DNA of 64,000 bases from Manduca sexta. Taxonomy: Eukaryota; Arthropoda; Insecta; Lepidoptera; Sphingidae. The notes beneath the pieces are model-generated. The model was not told where the DNA came from. It searched no databases and was given only the letters and a program-made list of their open reading frames with translations. Positions 1 through 11,275 of the stretch are shown here, piece after piece (within the stretch, counting starts at the first letter, position 1; each line of letters opens with the position of its first letter). Location of the stretch: contig NC_051117.1 in NCBI RefSeq assembly GCF_014839805.1, positions 1,426,001-1,490,000 on the forward strand, read 5' to 3'. The position numbers and the translations under genes are program-made.

Positions 1-102
1 AAATGGAATATAAAAAATGATTGTCATTCTTTCTTTAATAAAATCTATGTCATGGTTGTATCTCCTAAAATTATTTATTATTTTACACATAAAACTATTA
101 GA
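1..102 (+). repeat. 5' LTR, 3' portion only
   Basis: Direct repeat of 4154-4255, with differences at 55, 97 and 101. The terminal CA of the 3' LTR is GA here, a point mutation at the element boundary. The LTR continues beyond the left window edge. Confidence 0.93.
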
Positions 103-399
103 TTAAACCGAAGCTTAAACATGGTCCATGTCGAGCCGGATAAATAAGGAATCAGAATAATATAATATTGGACGGTGGAGTAACGCTATTTTATTAATTA
201 TTTTTACCCAGCACTCTCGATTAATATGTACTGAGGTAATGGTAAGCTGACCTATTATTGTTAACATTGTAAAAGGTTAGTGTTATTTCAAGAGTTGTTA
301 CTTACCACCATAATATTGTAATTACTAACTATAGTTTTATGTGTTTTAATTATAATTTACTTATGTAAAGTTGCAGGACTGCAGCACTCGTCTCCTAAA
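103..399 (+). other. BEL/Pao 5' leader between LTR and gag
   Basis: Untranslated stretch where the primer-binding site and packaging signals would lie. I could not assign a tRNA primer with confidence. Confidence 0.6.
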
Positions 400-1345
400 A
401 TGACCGACATCAAAGTTCTTCGGCGGAAACGAGGCAGCTGTAAAGCTCGATTAACAATTTTGCGACCTACTTATCCCAGTTGACGGATTCGGAACTGAAC
501 CCCGACCAGGTATTGGAGTTACAATTGCGCGTCGATAGGTTAGGAGAATTGTTTGACCAATTTAATGATATTCAAACTCAGCTTGAATGTTTATCTGATA
601 ACTTAGATGAAGAATTAATTGAAAGATCTGCTTTTGAATCGGAATACTATGCACGATTTGCCCAGGCAAAGAATAGGCTAACTGTTACGAAATCGGATGA
701 AGATGATTTCAAAACAACAAACAGTAGTTCAAAGCGTAAGGTCGCCCAATTGCCCACTATCAATTTACCAATATTTTCAGGTTCATATGAAAATTGGCTC
801 GCATTTCGGGATACTTTCATTAGTTTAATCCACAAAGATGACGACATCGACGAAATTAATAAATTTCATTATTTAAAGACATCATTGGAGGGGTCAGCTG
901 CTGATGTTATCCAATCAGTGGATTTTAGTGCTGAAAATTACTCACTGGCGTGGGATCTTTTATGTGGTAGGTTTGACAACAAACGTTTGTTGCTTCAAAA
1001 CCATGTTTCGGCAATTTTTGACCTCGATCCACTAATGAAAGAGTCATCAAACAATTTGAAATCTATGATAGACCAAATTAATAAACATATTCGAGCTTGT
1101 GAGAAATTAGGCGAACCTGTTAATAGCTGGGACACATTGTTAATTCATTTATTTAGTCACAAATTAGATGCAAGGACATTTCGTGAGTGGGAAGTGTATA
1201 AAAGCGACTTGACAAATCTAAGTCCATTCTTTTTAAGCAGTTTATGGAGTTTATGCAAGAACGTGCAGACTTTATTGAGACATTAGAACGCGCTCAGCTT
1301 TCTAAAACTAAAAACACCTGACATTCCGACAAAGCATAATGCGAA
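400..1345 (+). pseudogene. gag-like region of BEL/Pao element, frameshifted
   Basis: The likely start is ATG 400, opening with a basic stretch (RRKRGS.KARLT) typical of Pao-class Gag N termini, but that frame stops at TGA 481-483. The protein continues in another frame from about 480 to 1286 as a DUF1759-like Gag body (motif LPTINLPIFSG, then W..F...F). A second shift near 1230 moves the C-terminal helix (FMEFMQERADFIETLE) to a third frame, which runs to about 1320. Gag would form the particle that packages element RNA; with two frameshifts this copy cannot make it intact. The upstream TTG at 480 is not a credible start. Confidence 0.85.
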
Positions 1346-1355
1346 ACTTAAGTCT

Positions 1356-3251
1356 ATGGTGTCTTTGAGCGATAATATTAACTCATCTTCTCATAGTTTT
1401 CTTTGTCCGGAATGTAATGGAGATCATTACCTTAGTACTTGTCCACAATTTCTAGCATTGAGCATTGACGAGAGAATGTCAGTTTTGCCTAAATATAAAG
1501 TTTGTTATAACTGTTTTCATCGCGGGCACTATCCTAAAAATTGCAAACGATCAGGGTGTAAAGTTTGCAATTATAAACATCATACGCTGATTCATAACAC
1601 GAATTATAAGTCAAAACATATTAACAATAAATCAAAGCATCGCTCGAATGGTAGTGAACGGTCCGAAGTGTCCCCATCCGCGGGCGCCGACGACTGCGCT
1701 GTCACCCCTAACGCTCACTCAGTTGCACTGTCGGCAAATCTTACTGCACATTCGCATACAAGCAACTTGCCCGACATTCTTCTGTCGACTGCTTTAATCA
1801 GATGTTACGATAATAATAATAAAGAACACATTGCACGTGCTCTTCTTGACTCAGGCAGTTCGTCGTGTATAATGTCAGAAAAACTGTTTAAGCAATTAAA
1901 TATACCATCTAAATATACTAATAAATCTATACAAGGCATTAATAATTTACTGTCACAAGTAGAGAAAATGTGTCGTGTTCGTATTAAGTCACTATGCGAA
2001 TCTTATTGTGATAATTTATTATGTTTGGTTTTGCCGACAATTACCGATAATGTGCCTCATAGGCAGATGCATTTAAATATACCAACAGATATACCTTTAG
2101 CTGATCCGTATTATCACACTCCAGCACCGATAGACATGATATTAGGAGCTGATGTATTCTGGAATTTACTAGGATCAGAAAGAATCGTATTAGGGAATCA
2201 CCAGCCTATTTTATTTGAAACTAGACTTGGTTGGGTAGTCAGTGGCCCAATTAATACCGGTTTAGCTAATAAGTTTAATCAACCTGTCAAATGCAATTTT
2301 GTAACCATTGCTAATGACAAATCTTCACAATTAGATGACTTACAAGCTCAGTTATCGCTGTTTTGGCAAATAGAAGAAATAAGCCAGCATGAGTCATCCA
2401 CTTATTCAGTTGAAGAAGCACTTTGTGAAGAACATTTTGTTAAGAATACGACACGTTTAGAAAACGGTCGGTTCTGCGTTAGAATTCCGCTGAAAGTATC
2501 TTCTGATACTTTAGGTGATTCATTTCATCGTGCAAAACGATGCTTTTTAGCCATAGAGCGTAGAAAAAGGCCTTTCATTGAAGAAACTTTACACGCTTTA
2601 CCTGAACTCAAAACACATGTTTGTTTTCATAACATTTATAACGACAAACATTTTGACAATGGTTTGATTAATTTTGAGCGATTTTCAAATTTTATAAGGT
2701 TACAACGAGCGGTTGGTTTTATGTTTCGATTCATTAAAGGGTGTAAGGGCCAGTCAATTAATAGTGAATATTTATCCGCTCACGAACTGCAGGATTCACT
2801 CAATTTAATTATTATTCAATCACAAAAGGAATCATTTTATGAATATGATTTATTATTAAATAATCAGAAATTACCTCATAAAAATCGACTTCTTAAGTTT
2901 AATGTTTTTCTGGATGAAAATAAAATCATCCGTTTAGGAGGTAGATTGCATCATTCAGAATATTCTTTTGAGAAAAAAAGAGAAACTTACTGGCCTTTGG
3001 GTGGTCGCAACTTAGCCAGATTATGCTATCGTCAGTGCGTTCGCTGTCAACGTTTTAAGGGACAAGTTGTTCAAACACAAATGGGCAATTTGCCATCAAA
3101 CAGATTGTCACCAGCTGACTTTCCTTTTCAAAGTGTAGGCGTTGACTACGCGGGTCCCATAACATCGGTTAATCGTCAAGGTCGTGGATGTAAACTAATG
3201 AAAGTTTACATTGTAATTTGGGGTGCTTTACGACTAAAGCCATACATTTAG
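1356..3251 (+). pseudogene. BEL/Pao zinc knuckle + protease + integrase N-terminal part; RT/RNase H deleted
   Basis: One open frame of 631 codons. It begins with a cysteine-rich segment and a perfect CX2CX4HX4C knuckle at 1503-1544, followed by the aspartic protease motif LLDSGSS with its catalytic Asp at 1848-1850 (DUF1758/peptidase A17 type). Near codon 400 (about 2560-2590) the text jumps from the pre-RT segment (GDSFHRAK) straight to the segment that normally lies between RNase H and integrase, so roughly 2 kb of RT/RNase H is missing in frame. A second small deletion near 2975 removes the two histidines of the integrase HHCC finger but leaves CYRQCVRC. The first integrase catalytic Asp is at 3144-3146. 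The frame breaks near 3220, with the rest of integrase in another frame. Confidence 0.88.
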
Positions 3252-4021
3252 AATTAGTGGGCGATTTGACGAGCAACAACTACTTACAGGCTTTGCGTAG
3301 GTTTATGTCCCGAAGAGGAAAGCCTCTTCATATTTATTCAGACAATGGGACATCATTTGTAGGAGCCTATAATGATCTCTCTACATTCCTTAAGCGCAAT
3401 TGTAACTCCTTAGCTGAAGATGCGGCTTATGATGGAATCAATTTCCACTTTATTCCTGCCTACGCCCCACATTTTGGTGGTCTTTGGGAGGCGGGTGTTA
3501 AATCCACTAAACATCATTTAGTTAGAGTGCTGGGCAATTGTCACTTAACTTATGAGGAGCTAAACTCCACCTTAATCCAAATAGAGGCAATTTTAAATTC
3601 TCGACCGCTCACTCCGCTGTCATCAGACGCTGAAGATTTGCTGCCGCTGACTCCAGGTCACTTTTTAATCGGAAGACCAGTTACTTCGCTACCTGTTCAA
3701 AACTTGCGGGACTGCTCTTATGACCGCCTGACTCGGCATCAAAGGATCGAGCAACTCAGGCAACATTTCTGGGTGAGATGGAGCAAAGAGTACATTTCAG
3801 AACTTCAGAAAAGAGTCAAATGGCAGAGTGGCAAAGATTATCATTTAAAAATCGACGCACTTGTCATCGTCAAGGACGACAATTTACCACCAATTAAATG
3901 GAAGATGGGCCGAATCATAGCACTACACCCTGGTACTGATAATATCTGCAGGGTGGCTGACATACGGACTGCAGGTGGCGTAATAAGAAGAGCTGTCTCG
4001 AAGTTTTGTCCCCTCCTCTAA
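3218..4021 (+). pseudogene. BEL/Pao integrase catalytic core and C-terminal domain, separate frame
   Basis: Continues the integrase after a frameshift. The second catalytic Asp is in YSDNGTSF (3341-3343) and the Glu in GGLWEAGVKS (3488-3490), so with Asp 3144-3146 the DD(35)E triad is present across two frames. Downstream comes the typical BEL tail (LTPGHFLIGRP, then W..EYI..LQ.R..W). The stop lies just upstream of the purine-rich tract 4055-4062 (GCTGGGGG) that would prime plus-strand synthesis at the 3' LTR. The first ATG of this frame (3218) is inside the domain and not a real start. Confidence 0.9.
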
Positions 4022-4063
4022 AGAAACTTCGGGTTGAAAGCAAGCTTTCAACGGCTGGGGGCA

Positions 4064-4255
4064 TGTTGCAGCCATAATATGAATAAAAACTTTTAAATCG
4101 AAACTGACGTACTGGCTGCTTGTCATCGAATTACGAAATATATTATTTTATAAAAATGGAATATAAAAAATGATTGTCATTCTTTCTTTAATAAAATCTA
4201 TGTCATGATTGTATCTCCTAAAATTATTTATTATTTTACACATAAAACTGTTACA
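4064..4255 (+). repeat. 3' LTR of BEL/Pao element
   Basis: TGTTGC...TTACA, 192 bp, immediately after a purine-rich tract. Its last 102 bp repeat the window start. Contains several AATAAA-like words (for example near 4189). Confidence 0.9.
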
Positions 4256-4390
4256 CAAACAAAATTTTCATAATTCCATTTCTTGTTAGAAAAAAAACCG
4301 TAATGTTTATCTGATTTTATAACTTAGCAACACAGGAAAAACAAGAGTGAGCAATATAATTTTGTCTCTGTCGTCAAGTGCGGCATTGCT

Positions 4391-4526
4391 ATTGGTCGGC
4401 GTTAATGACATTCCAGAACATTCGGCAAGAAACGTGTTCTGATTGGCAGCGTCGCGCATGTTGTAGAACATTCTAGAATACTATTTGTTTAATATTTAAG
4501 CGCGCGCAGTGCGGCGGGAACTCAGT
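4391..4526 (+). promoter_or_regulatory. hsp70 heat-shock promoter
   Basis: Two perfect three-unit heat-shock elements are visible: TTCcaGAAcaTTC at 4411-4423 and GAAcaTTCtaGAA at 4466-4478. Further GAA/TTC half-sites lie at 4429-4431 and 4437-4439. Inverted CCAAT boxes (ATTGG) are at 4391-4395 and 4442-4446. A TATA box, TATTTAAG, is at 4493-4500, and an arthropod initiator, TCAGTA, at 4522-4527 puts the start near 4524, 31 bp downstream. These elements bind HSF, NF-Y-type factors and TBP, giving strong heat induction. Confidence 0.93.
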
Positions 4527-4670
4527 ACAATTTGAAACATAATACGAAGCAGACGAAGAGACATCGGTGCGAAACCGAAACGCAAGTTACGCTCTCAGCG
4601 AAGTGAAGAATATTTCCAGCGATTTTAAGAGTATTATTTACGGAAGAAAAGTAATCAACACACAATCAAA
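4524..4670 (+). other. hsp70 5' untranslated leader
   Basis: About 147 nt, A-rich with no ATG, as in hsp70 leaders that allow translation during heat shock. The end is set by ATG 4671 in an ATCAAAATGCC context. Confidence 0.75.
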
Positions 4671-6572
4671 ATGCCAGCAATTGGAATTGATCTCGGTACG
4701 ACGTACTCGTGCGTCGGCGTGTGGCAGCACAGCAATGTGGAGATCATCGCCAACGACCAGGGCAACAGAACAACACCGTCGTACGTCGCGTTCACGGACA
4801 CCGAGCGGCTGATCGGTGATGCGGCCAAGAACCAGGTGGCGCTGAACCCCAACAACACAGTGTTCGACGCAAAACGACTGATCGGCAGGAAGTTTGACGA
4901 CCCGAAGATCCAACAGGATATGAAGCACTGGCCGTTCAAAGTGGTCAGCGACGGCGGCAAGCCCAAGATCCAGGTGGAGTTCAAAGGCGAGATGAAGAGG
5001 TTTGCGCCCGAGGAAATCAGCAGCATGGTGCTGACCAAGATGAAGGAGACCGCCGAGGCGTACCTGGGCAGCGCGGTGCGCGATGCGGTCATCACCGTGC
5101 CGGCGTACTTCAACGACTCACAGCGACAGGCAACCAAGGACGCAGGCGCCATCGCAGGACTGAACGTGCTGCGCATCATTAACGAGCCCACCGCCGCTGC
5201 ACTCGCGTACGGCCTTGACAAGAACCTGAAGGGCGAGCGGAACGTGCTCATCTTCGACTTGGGCGGCGGCACCTTTGATGTGTCCATCCTGAGCATTGAC
5301 GAGGGCTCGCTGTTCGAGGTAAAGGCGACGGCGGGTGACACTCACCTAGGCGGCGAGGACTTCGACAACCGGCTGGTGAACCACCTCGCCGAGGAGTTCC
5401 AGCGCAAGTTCAAGAAGGACATGCGCTCTAACCCGCGCGCTCTCCGGCGTCTACGCACGGCAGCCGAGCGAGCCAAGCGTACGCTCTCGTCCAGCACTGA
5501 AGCAACTATCGAGATCGACGCGCTGTATGAGGGCATCGACTTCTACACGCGAGTGTCACGCGCACGCTTCGAAGAGCTGAACGCAGACTTGTTCCGCGGC
5601 ACCCTCGACCCCGTCGAGAAGGCGCTCAAGGACGCCAAGATGGACAAGAGTCAGATTCACGATGTGGTCCTCGTCGGTGGCTCGACGCGCATACCCAAGG
5701 TGCAGTCGCTGCTACAGAACTTCTTCTGCGGCAAGAAGCTGAACCTGTCCATCAACCCGGACGAGGCGGTCGCGTACGGCGCCGCCGTGCAGGCCGCCAT
5801 TCTGAGCGGCGCCACCGACTCCAAGATCCAGGACGTGCTGCTGGTGGATGTGGCTCCACTGTCGCTCGGCATCGAGACCGCTGGTGGCGTCATGACCAAG
5901 ATCGTCGAACGCAACTCCAAGATCCCGTGCAAACAGTCGCAAACGTTCACTACGTACTCTGACAACCAGCCGGCAGTCACCATCCAGGTGTACGAGGGTG
6001 AGCGCGCCATGACCAAGGACAACAACCTGCTCGGCACGTTCGACTTGACCGGCATCCCGCCGGCGCCTCGCGGCGTCCCGAAGATCGACGTCACTTTCGA
6101 CATGGACGCAAACGGTATCCTGAATGTGTCCGCCAAGGAGAACAGCACCGGCCGCTCGAAGAACATCGTGATCAAGAACGACCGCGGGCGACTGTCGCAG
6201 GCGGAAATCGAACGCATGCTTGCCGAGGCGGAGAGGTACAAGGAAGAGGACGAGAAACAGCGGCAGCGCGTGGCGGCACGCAACCAGCTCGAGGCGTACG
6301 TGTTCAGCGTGAAGCAGGCGCTCGACGACGCCGGCGACAAGCTCAGCGAGAGCGACAAGAGCACGGCGCGCTCCGCTTGTGATGAGGCGCTACGTTGGCT
6401 CGACAACAACACCCTCGCCGAGCAGGAAGAGTACGAGCACAAGCTCAAGGACCTGCAGCGCGTCTGCTCACCAGTCATGACGAAGATGCACGGCGGCGCC
6501 GGTGCTGGGGCCGCACCAGGAGGGCAACAACACGGCAGAGCTGACGGACCCACCGTCGAAGAGGTCGACTAA
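4671..6572 (+). CDS. hsp70: Cytosolic heat-shock protein 70, inducible type, intronless
   Basis: ATP-driven chaperone that binds exposed hydrophobic peptides and refolds stress-damaged proteins in cytosol and nucleus with J-domain and nucleotide-exchange partners. The 633-codon frame is uninterrupted. Hsp70 signature 1 IDLGTTYS is at residues 6-13, signature 2 [14 protein letters not shown] at 194-207 and signature 3 ([12 protein letters not shown]) at 332-343. The interdomain linker DVLLVDV is at 388-394, followed by the substrate-binding domain and helical lid. The C terminus is EEVD, the TPR co-chaperone signal of cytosolic forms; there is no ER signal or KDEL and no mitochondrial leader. 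The tail is short with no GGMP repeats, unlike constitutive Hsc70. No introns plus the HSE promoter mark it as heat-inducible. Codon use is far more GC-rich than the surroundings, as expected for a highly expressed gene. Confidence 0.98.
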   Translation: MPAIGIDLGTTYSCVGVWQHSNVEIIANDQGNRTTPSYVAFTDTERLIGDAAKNQVALNPNNTVFDAKRLIGRKFDDPKIQQDMKHWPFKVVSDGGKPKIQVEFKGEMKRFAPEEISSMVLTKMKETAEAYLGSAVRDAVITVPAYFNDSQRQATKDAGAIAGLNVLRIINEPTAAALAYGLDKNLKGERNVLIFDLGGGTFDVSILSIDEGSLFEVKATAGDTHLGGEDFDNRLVNHLAEEFQRKFKKDMRSNPRALRRLRTAAERAKRTLSSSTEATIEIDALYEGIDFYTRVSRARFEELNADLFRGTLDPVEKALKDAKMDKSQIHDVVLVGGSTRIPKVQSLLQNFFCGKKLNLSINPDEAVAYGAAVQAAILSGATDSKIQDVLLVDVAPLSLGIETAGGVMTKIVERNSKIPCKQSQTFTTYSDNQPAVTIQVYEGERAMTKDNNLLGTFDLTGIPPAPRGVPKIDVTFDMDANGILNVSAKENSTGRSKNIVIKNDRGRLSQAEIERMLAEAERYKEEDEKQRQRVAARNQLEAYVFSVKQALDDAGDKLSESDKSTARSACDEALRWLDNNTLAEQEEYEHKLKDLQRVCSPVMTKMHGGAGAGAAPGGQQHGRADGPTVEEVD

Positions 6573-6735
6573 ACACTCATCTCACTTAAACATCTCACAG
6601 CAACATAGTACCTGCAGTTCCTACGTGATTCGATGAAGGATGACAGAATGTATTATGTTTATAAGACTGATTAATTTATTGTAACGCTTATGGCAGCGCA
6701 TGATCACCAGTTAGAAAAATAAATTGTTTTAAGTT
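6573..6735 (+). terminator. hsp70 3' UTR and poly(A) signal
   Basis: Short 3' UTR with the canonical AATAAA at 6718-6723. Cleavage is expected 10-30 nt downstream in the T-rich stretch. ATTTA words (6674-6678, 6737-6741) may aid mRNA turnover. Confidence 0.8.
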
Positions 6736-9043
6736 ATTTATTTACTTTGTGGTTTCATTTATCTAGATCTCAGGTTTCGATAGTAAAAATATGCAATATT
6801 ATTATATCCGAATTCCGATGCCTAGTACACATTATACAAATGTCATACGCATCAGAGATTCGCGTCGTACTTAGAGGCATATATAATACTTCTAAGTATG
6901 TATGCGAATCTAATTTTGTTATAATGTCTTAGAAAATTCGATGTGGGTGGCAAGAGGAATCAAAAGTCGGATATTATAATATGTCTAGAACATAATACAT
7001 ATACACTATTTATTTTAGTGGCTATATCGAACTCGCGGTCTCCTATTTCTCAGCCGCGTTACTCACCCGTCGAGTGATGCCGAGAGAGGCCGTTGCGTGG
7101 TGAGTCAAACACGAAATGCGTCATACATACGCCGCGAAGTAACTCATGGTTACCTTACCATGGCCATATTGTGTATGTGCACTGTAGCATAACCAGTACC
7201 ATAAACTTTTAAAGTATTTTTAAACCTTATTTTATTTAAATAATTTAATCTGATAGTAAATTCAAATCACTGTTTATGGCTGTTTTACAATAGGCGTCAG
7301 TAGTTAGAAACTTAGGTAAAATACCATCTATTGAGTGAATTAGTAATTATACTTTCGCAATGAAGAGTAATTTTTTATTTTTACAATAATAAAACCTAAG
7401 CTAAGGCAGTTAGTTTAACTTAGCTCGCATAGTTAAAAAAATTACACATACTATATAATATCTCATTTTATATTATAGGTAGTTTGCGAGCTGCATAGAA
7501 TTAGTTTATTGTGGATCTATAAAGCGCTCTCTGTTGTGTTGAATAATAAACGTATGCTATTTAGTTGCTTAAGAAAAATTTTAACTTACCACTAGATGTC
7601 GTTTTTACAACGAGATGTCAAAAAATCTTTTCCACTACTATGATTTGTCAAAAAAAATTAAAAAAATTACAATATTTCTTATTATATTAATACATATTAT
7701 AACCCTAACATAACATATAATAATATTGGAGTAACTTTTGGTTCTCGTACAGTGCCACCTAGTACATCTGAAACCGTTTGTTTTTATTGATTTATACTTA
7801 CATGACTAGATGGCGTTAGGTGAATTTTATAACAGCATTTATGTTTTTAAGTTTCAATTTCATAATAATTTATAACGCCTTGCTAGCATTATATCGGCAG
7901 GCAATTTATGTTATATATTCAAGCATATTATTGAGGATTTCATTAAATAAGTACACTTATCTCAATTTTCTCATAATGGAGCTATGTATTACTATCGAAA
8001 GAGGTTGCGTCCCTTCAGATTTATCGTCTTCTTGGATGAACACCGGCCGAGCATTGGCGTAGTTACAGATTTTCTTTAACGGGTGCAGATGGCGGGAGTA
8101 AATAAAAGAAAATCTCGCCGAACACAATGATAGACTTGTACTACACGAGGCAACTGTAAGTGTAGGAGTTTTTTAAATGGGTGAAGACATTTTTAGGCTG
8201 ACCACCAAGTACCGTTGTCCTCCTAGATAGGTACGCCCAAGCAGCTGATCCTGGAAAATGGGACCTGATTTGTCAGAGCAACACACTATTGTGTTTTCAC
8301 CATGTAGATGAAAATATGCTATTATGGCTATAAAAGCTAACCAGTTTGGTGATACCTTCCCAGCACGAAAGTCCCACCCAAATAATAACAAAGTTCATAT
8401 CAGTTCCGCATATCAGAAGGTCAAGTTTGACAAATAATTAAGTTTTCAATAAAATTATAGAGATGCACCGACACGTCGCGAAAGCAGATTATCGAAATAA
8501 CTTTTAATTCGGCGACTAGTCGGTAATAAATGTGAATTGTCTAGTATTTTTATGAGCTATAGGTAAACAGAATATAACAAATTAAAAAGAAATACTTGAA
8601 ATATAGTTTAAATTTTTTACTCAGGTACTTCTTAAAACAAAAACATAATTAAAATTATTAAGAACCTGTGAGCAAAAAGTCTACTCTAAAAATATCCTTG
8701 TTTTGATCAAAGTCATGTTTTATCTGAGAGTTTATTGCTTTTTAATCCTAGTATTATCATTAAATCTCTTAATATTCGACATAAAGTGATTTATCGAGTA
8801 CAAATATTATAATCTATGAACGAAGTACATTAAAAAAAAAAGTATATGACTTACTAGTTCCATACGTTCCTAAAGGCGAATTTAAAAAAAAATATTTGTA
8901 ATTTGAATAATCAAAGAATCATATTTTGTTTTTCATTTATTAACTTTCGTGGTTATTAATGGAGTACTGAGAATTCAGCTGAGAAATTAACCTGCAAGTT
9001 TATTTTAGTTTTAAGAATAAGTAGCAATAATAGGAAATGATGA
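6736..9043. other. Noncoding, no recognised gene
   Basis: AT-rich. A GC-richer patch at about 7026-7180 has no coherent frame. Words resembling ACTAGATGKCG occur at 7592-7600 and 7805-7815 in opposite-looking contexts and may bound an old short repeat. Short frames inside have no family resemblance. Confidence 0.5.
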
Positions 9044-9175
9044 CAACAGGCCGGCATAATTGTGTCGATTGTCGAGCGAGAATCATAATATGTCGTCAGT
9101 CGACATTCAATTGGAGCCAGTCTACTTACCATCAGATGTTGTGGGGTCAGATTACCATGCACGTATAAAAAAGAA
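9044..9175 (+). repeat. Dispersed repeat family B, 3' part
   Basis: Matches copies at 20040-20336, 37490-37730 (reverse), 49520-49735 and 61255-61495 (reverse). Shared text includes AACAGGCCGGCATAAT, CGTCAGTCGACATTC and CTTACCATCAG, then an A-rich end. Probably a non-autonomous retroposed element; class not determined. Confidence 0.7.
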
Positions 9176-10951
9176 TAAAAATCGATAAATACATGGGATC
9201 TTAAATGAACTCGAACTGATCTTAAACGTTTAATCAAAATATTTAAAAAAATAGTAACATATTATACTTATTTGTTTTATGAATTAAAATATTGGCAACA
9301 AAAATTTGGCAATTGCCAGACCGTCACATTGTTAGCCGCTGAGGACAATCGACTTAGCGATTGTGTTCTATTTTCGAACTGACATTCCATTGACGACTAT
9401 GATGACATCTAGGTAATATTTTCCAAATTATTAAAAAACTCATCGTCAGCCTGTTTAAAAACATCGCGTGTGCGTAAGCCCTTATAAAGTACACATTACA
9501 AACCGTTTTGACCGCTTGGAAACATAGAAGTTTGTTTTATAAACCTTCCGATGATTAATGTCGCAAAATATGACGTAGCATGGCAAAAACGAGTCCATTA
9601 TCTGGCGTGGCAACGGAGTTGACGTCACTATCTCCAATGGACAGCCATTGACAATACGTGCAAGGCTGTAAGAAAGCCAGCAAGATAAGGTTCTCACAAA
9701 TCCTGCTATATCTGAAAGGGATTACCTAAAAATACTTGAAAAACATGATTTTGTAGGTACGCAGTATTTTATAAAAATGTGGAATTTGTTTAATATTAAG
9801 AATATTAATAAATTAATATTTATGGGAAATAAAAATGCATAATTTGACAGTCAACAAGATTATTCTAAATACCCGCATCATATGCGTATAGATATATTTC
9901 ATTTAACTTAACCTGGAATTCAAATATAATGAAGTGACGAAGCATGACGGGGCTAAATATTATACAACTGATATGAGATATAGTTAAGGACGTAAATCAA
10001 ATATGGCAGCAGACCGGTGTTGACAAACCTAATATGCAATAACATAGCTTTAACCCTCGGCTCCGTCTGTATCGAAGTCCGTGGAGATAAAAGTTCATTC
10101 TCGCGATAAGTTTAAAGTAGCCTCTAAAACTCAGTATTCAGTAATGAACCATAAAACATCCAATTGAAATGGAAGATATTCTGAATTGAATCTATGGCAC
10201 TTATTACTAAACATAAAAAAAATATTTAATTTAACATTTTACCTTTTTAAATTTTAATATACAGTGCTATTCCGTAATCAATATATGTAAGTAAGAAACT
10301 GTAGATTAATAAGACGCCCACATATACCATAAATTAAAATATGTAAATATGTACTACGTTTTATAATTTACGCTACAATAAAATGATTTTTGCACTAAAC
10401 AATACAAAGTATTTATATATTACGTCACCCGTGGTAAGTATATAACTATAAAGAATTTTATTACAATATTAAAACAAGGTCCAAGGAGTATTTACGATAT
10501 CTCACAGCCTATAGGCACACACGAACGATTAAAATTATTATTCGACAAAATTTGAAACAGATCGTGATAAATTTTAATTCAATTTTCAAAATGGACAAAG
10601 CATCGGGACAAGGGCACCAGGCGTAAACAGCCGAGTAAACAGTACTAATCGCTCGGTGTTATTTCTCGTGAAAACGTGTCATTTCGTTTCGCACAATCGA
10701 CTTGTTTAAAACAGTAAACGTGGCGTGAATCACACACGTTTTTGGTTGTTAGAAACAATATTTTTGTTCACATATACATGTTTTTCATAGCAGTTTGTCT
10801 ATTACAGTGTATCTTCTATATAGCTGTGTGACGCTATGTTCGAAATTACCCTGGAATGGTATTCGTATTTAAATTTCTATTGTTTTAAACGCGACGCGTT
10901 GCGTTACGTACTTCTAAAATAATGTGTAACATTGAGGATAAGGCCCAAGTA
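9176..10951. other. Noncoding, AT-rich
   Basis: No coherent coding frame, TIR or tRNA-like head seen. A 12-codon ATG frame at 10590 in good context is too short to call. Confidence 0.45.
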
Positions 10952-11062
10952 AGCGGCGATAGCCTAGTTGGGTGTGAAACGAACTGCCGACACTAATTTC
11001 CGCGGGTTCAAATCCTAAGGGCACACACCACTGACTTTTCTAAAAAATACGTGTGTAAAAAT
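10952..11062 (+). repeat. SINE1 5' third, forward
   Basis: tRNA-derived head with box A TAGCCTAGTTGG and box B GGTTCAAATCC, then CACACACC...TTTTCTAAAAAAT. Runs directly into an inverted piece carrying the rest of the same element. Confidence 0.85.
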
Positions 11063-11275
11063 ATTAGCCCTGTATTATATACTGTCCCACTGCTGGCCAC
11101 GCGCCTCCTCTACTACTGACAGGAATTAGGCCTTAGTTCACCACGCTGGCTTGGTGCGGATTCGTAGACTTCACATACCCTCAATTCCTATAAATAACTT
11201 CTCCGGTGTGCAGGTTTGCTCACGATGTTTTCCTTCACCGTTCAAGCAAGCGATAGTTTACAAAGTATACACATT
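11063..11275 (-). repeat. SINE1 3' two thirds, inverted
   Basis: Reverse complement of the SINE1 body and tail (on the plus strand AATATTAGCCCTGTATTATATAC to the AAAGTATACACAT segment). It ends at almost the same internal position where the forward piece stops. Confidence 0.85.

Larger units (their letters stand above)
1..4255 (+). mobile_element. BEL/Pao LTR retroelement, truncated by window start, defective
   Basis: Bases 1-102 match 4154-4255 with three substitutions, so the window opens inside the 5' LTR of an element whose complete 3' LTR is 4064-4255 (192 bp, TG...CA ends). Between them lie gag (DUF1759-like), CCHC zinc knuckle, a DSGSS aspartic protease motif and an integrase with all three acidic residues, the BEL/Pao order. 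Reverse transcriptase and RNase H are absent and there are several frameshifts. The low LTR divergence suggests fairly recent insertion. No env-like ORF was seen. The 5' target-site duplication lies outside the window. The 3' LTR ends about 156 bp before the first hsp70 heat-shock element. Confidence 0.93.

Noticed and set aside
480..482. TTG at 480 as the gag start
   Set aside because: The conserved basic Gag N terminus is encoded from ATG 400 in another frame, so this is a frameshift, not a start.
4655..6553. Long minus-strand frames opposite hsp70 (for example 5657-6553 and 4655-5341)
   Set aside because: They mirror the strong GC-third-position codon bias of hsp70; the translations are serine-rich low-information text with no family motifs.
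6747..6932. 61-codon frame just after hsp70
   Set aside because: Starts beyond the poly(A) signal, AT-rich, no motif.
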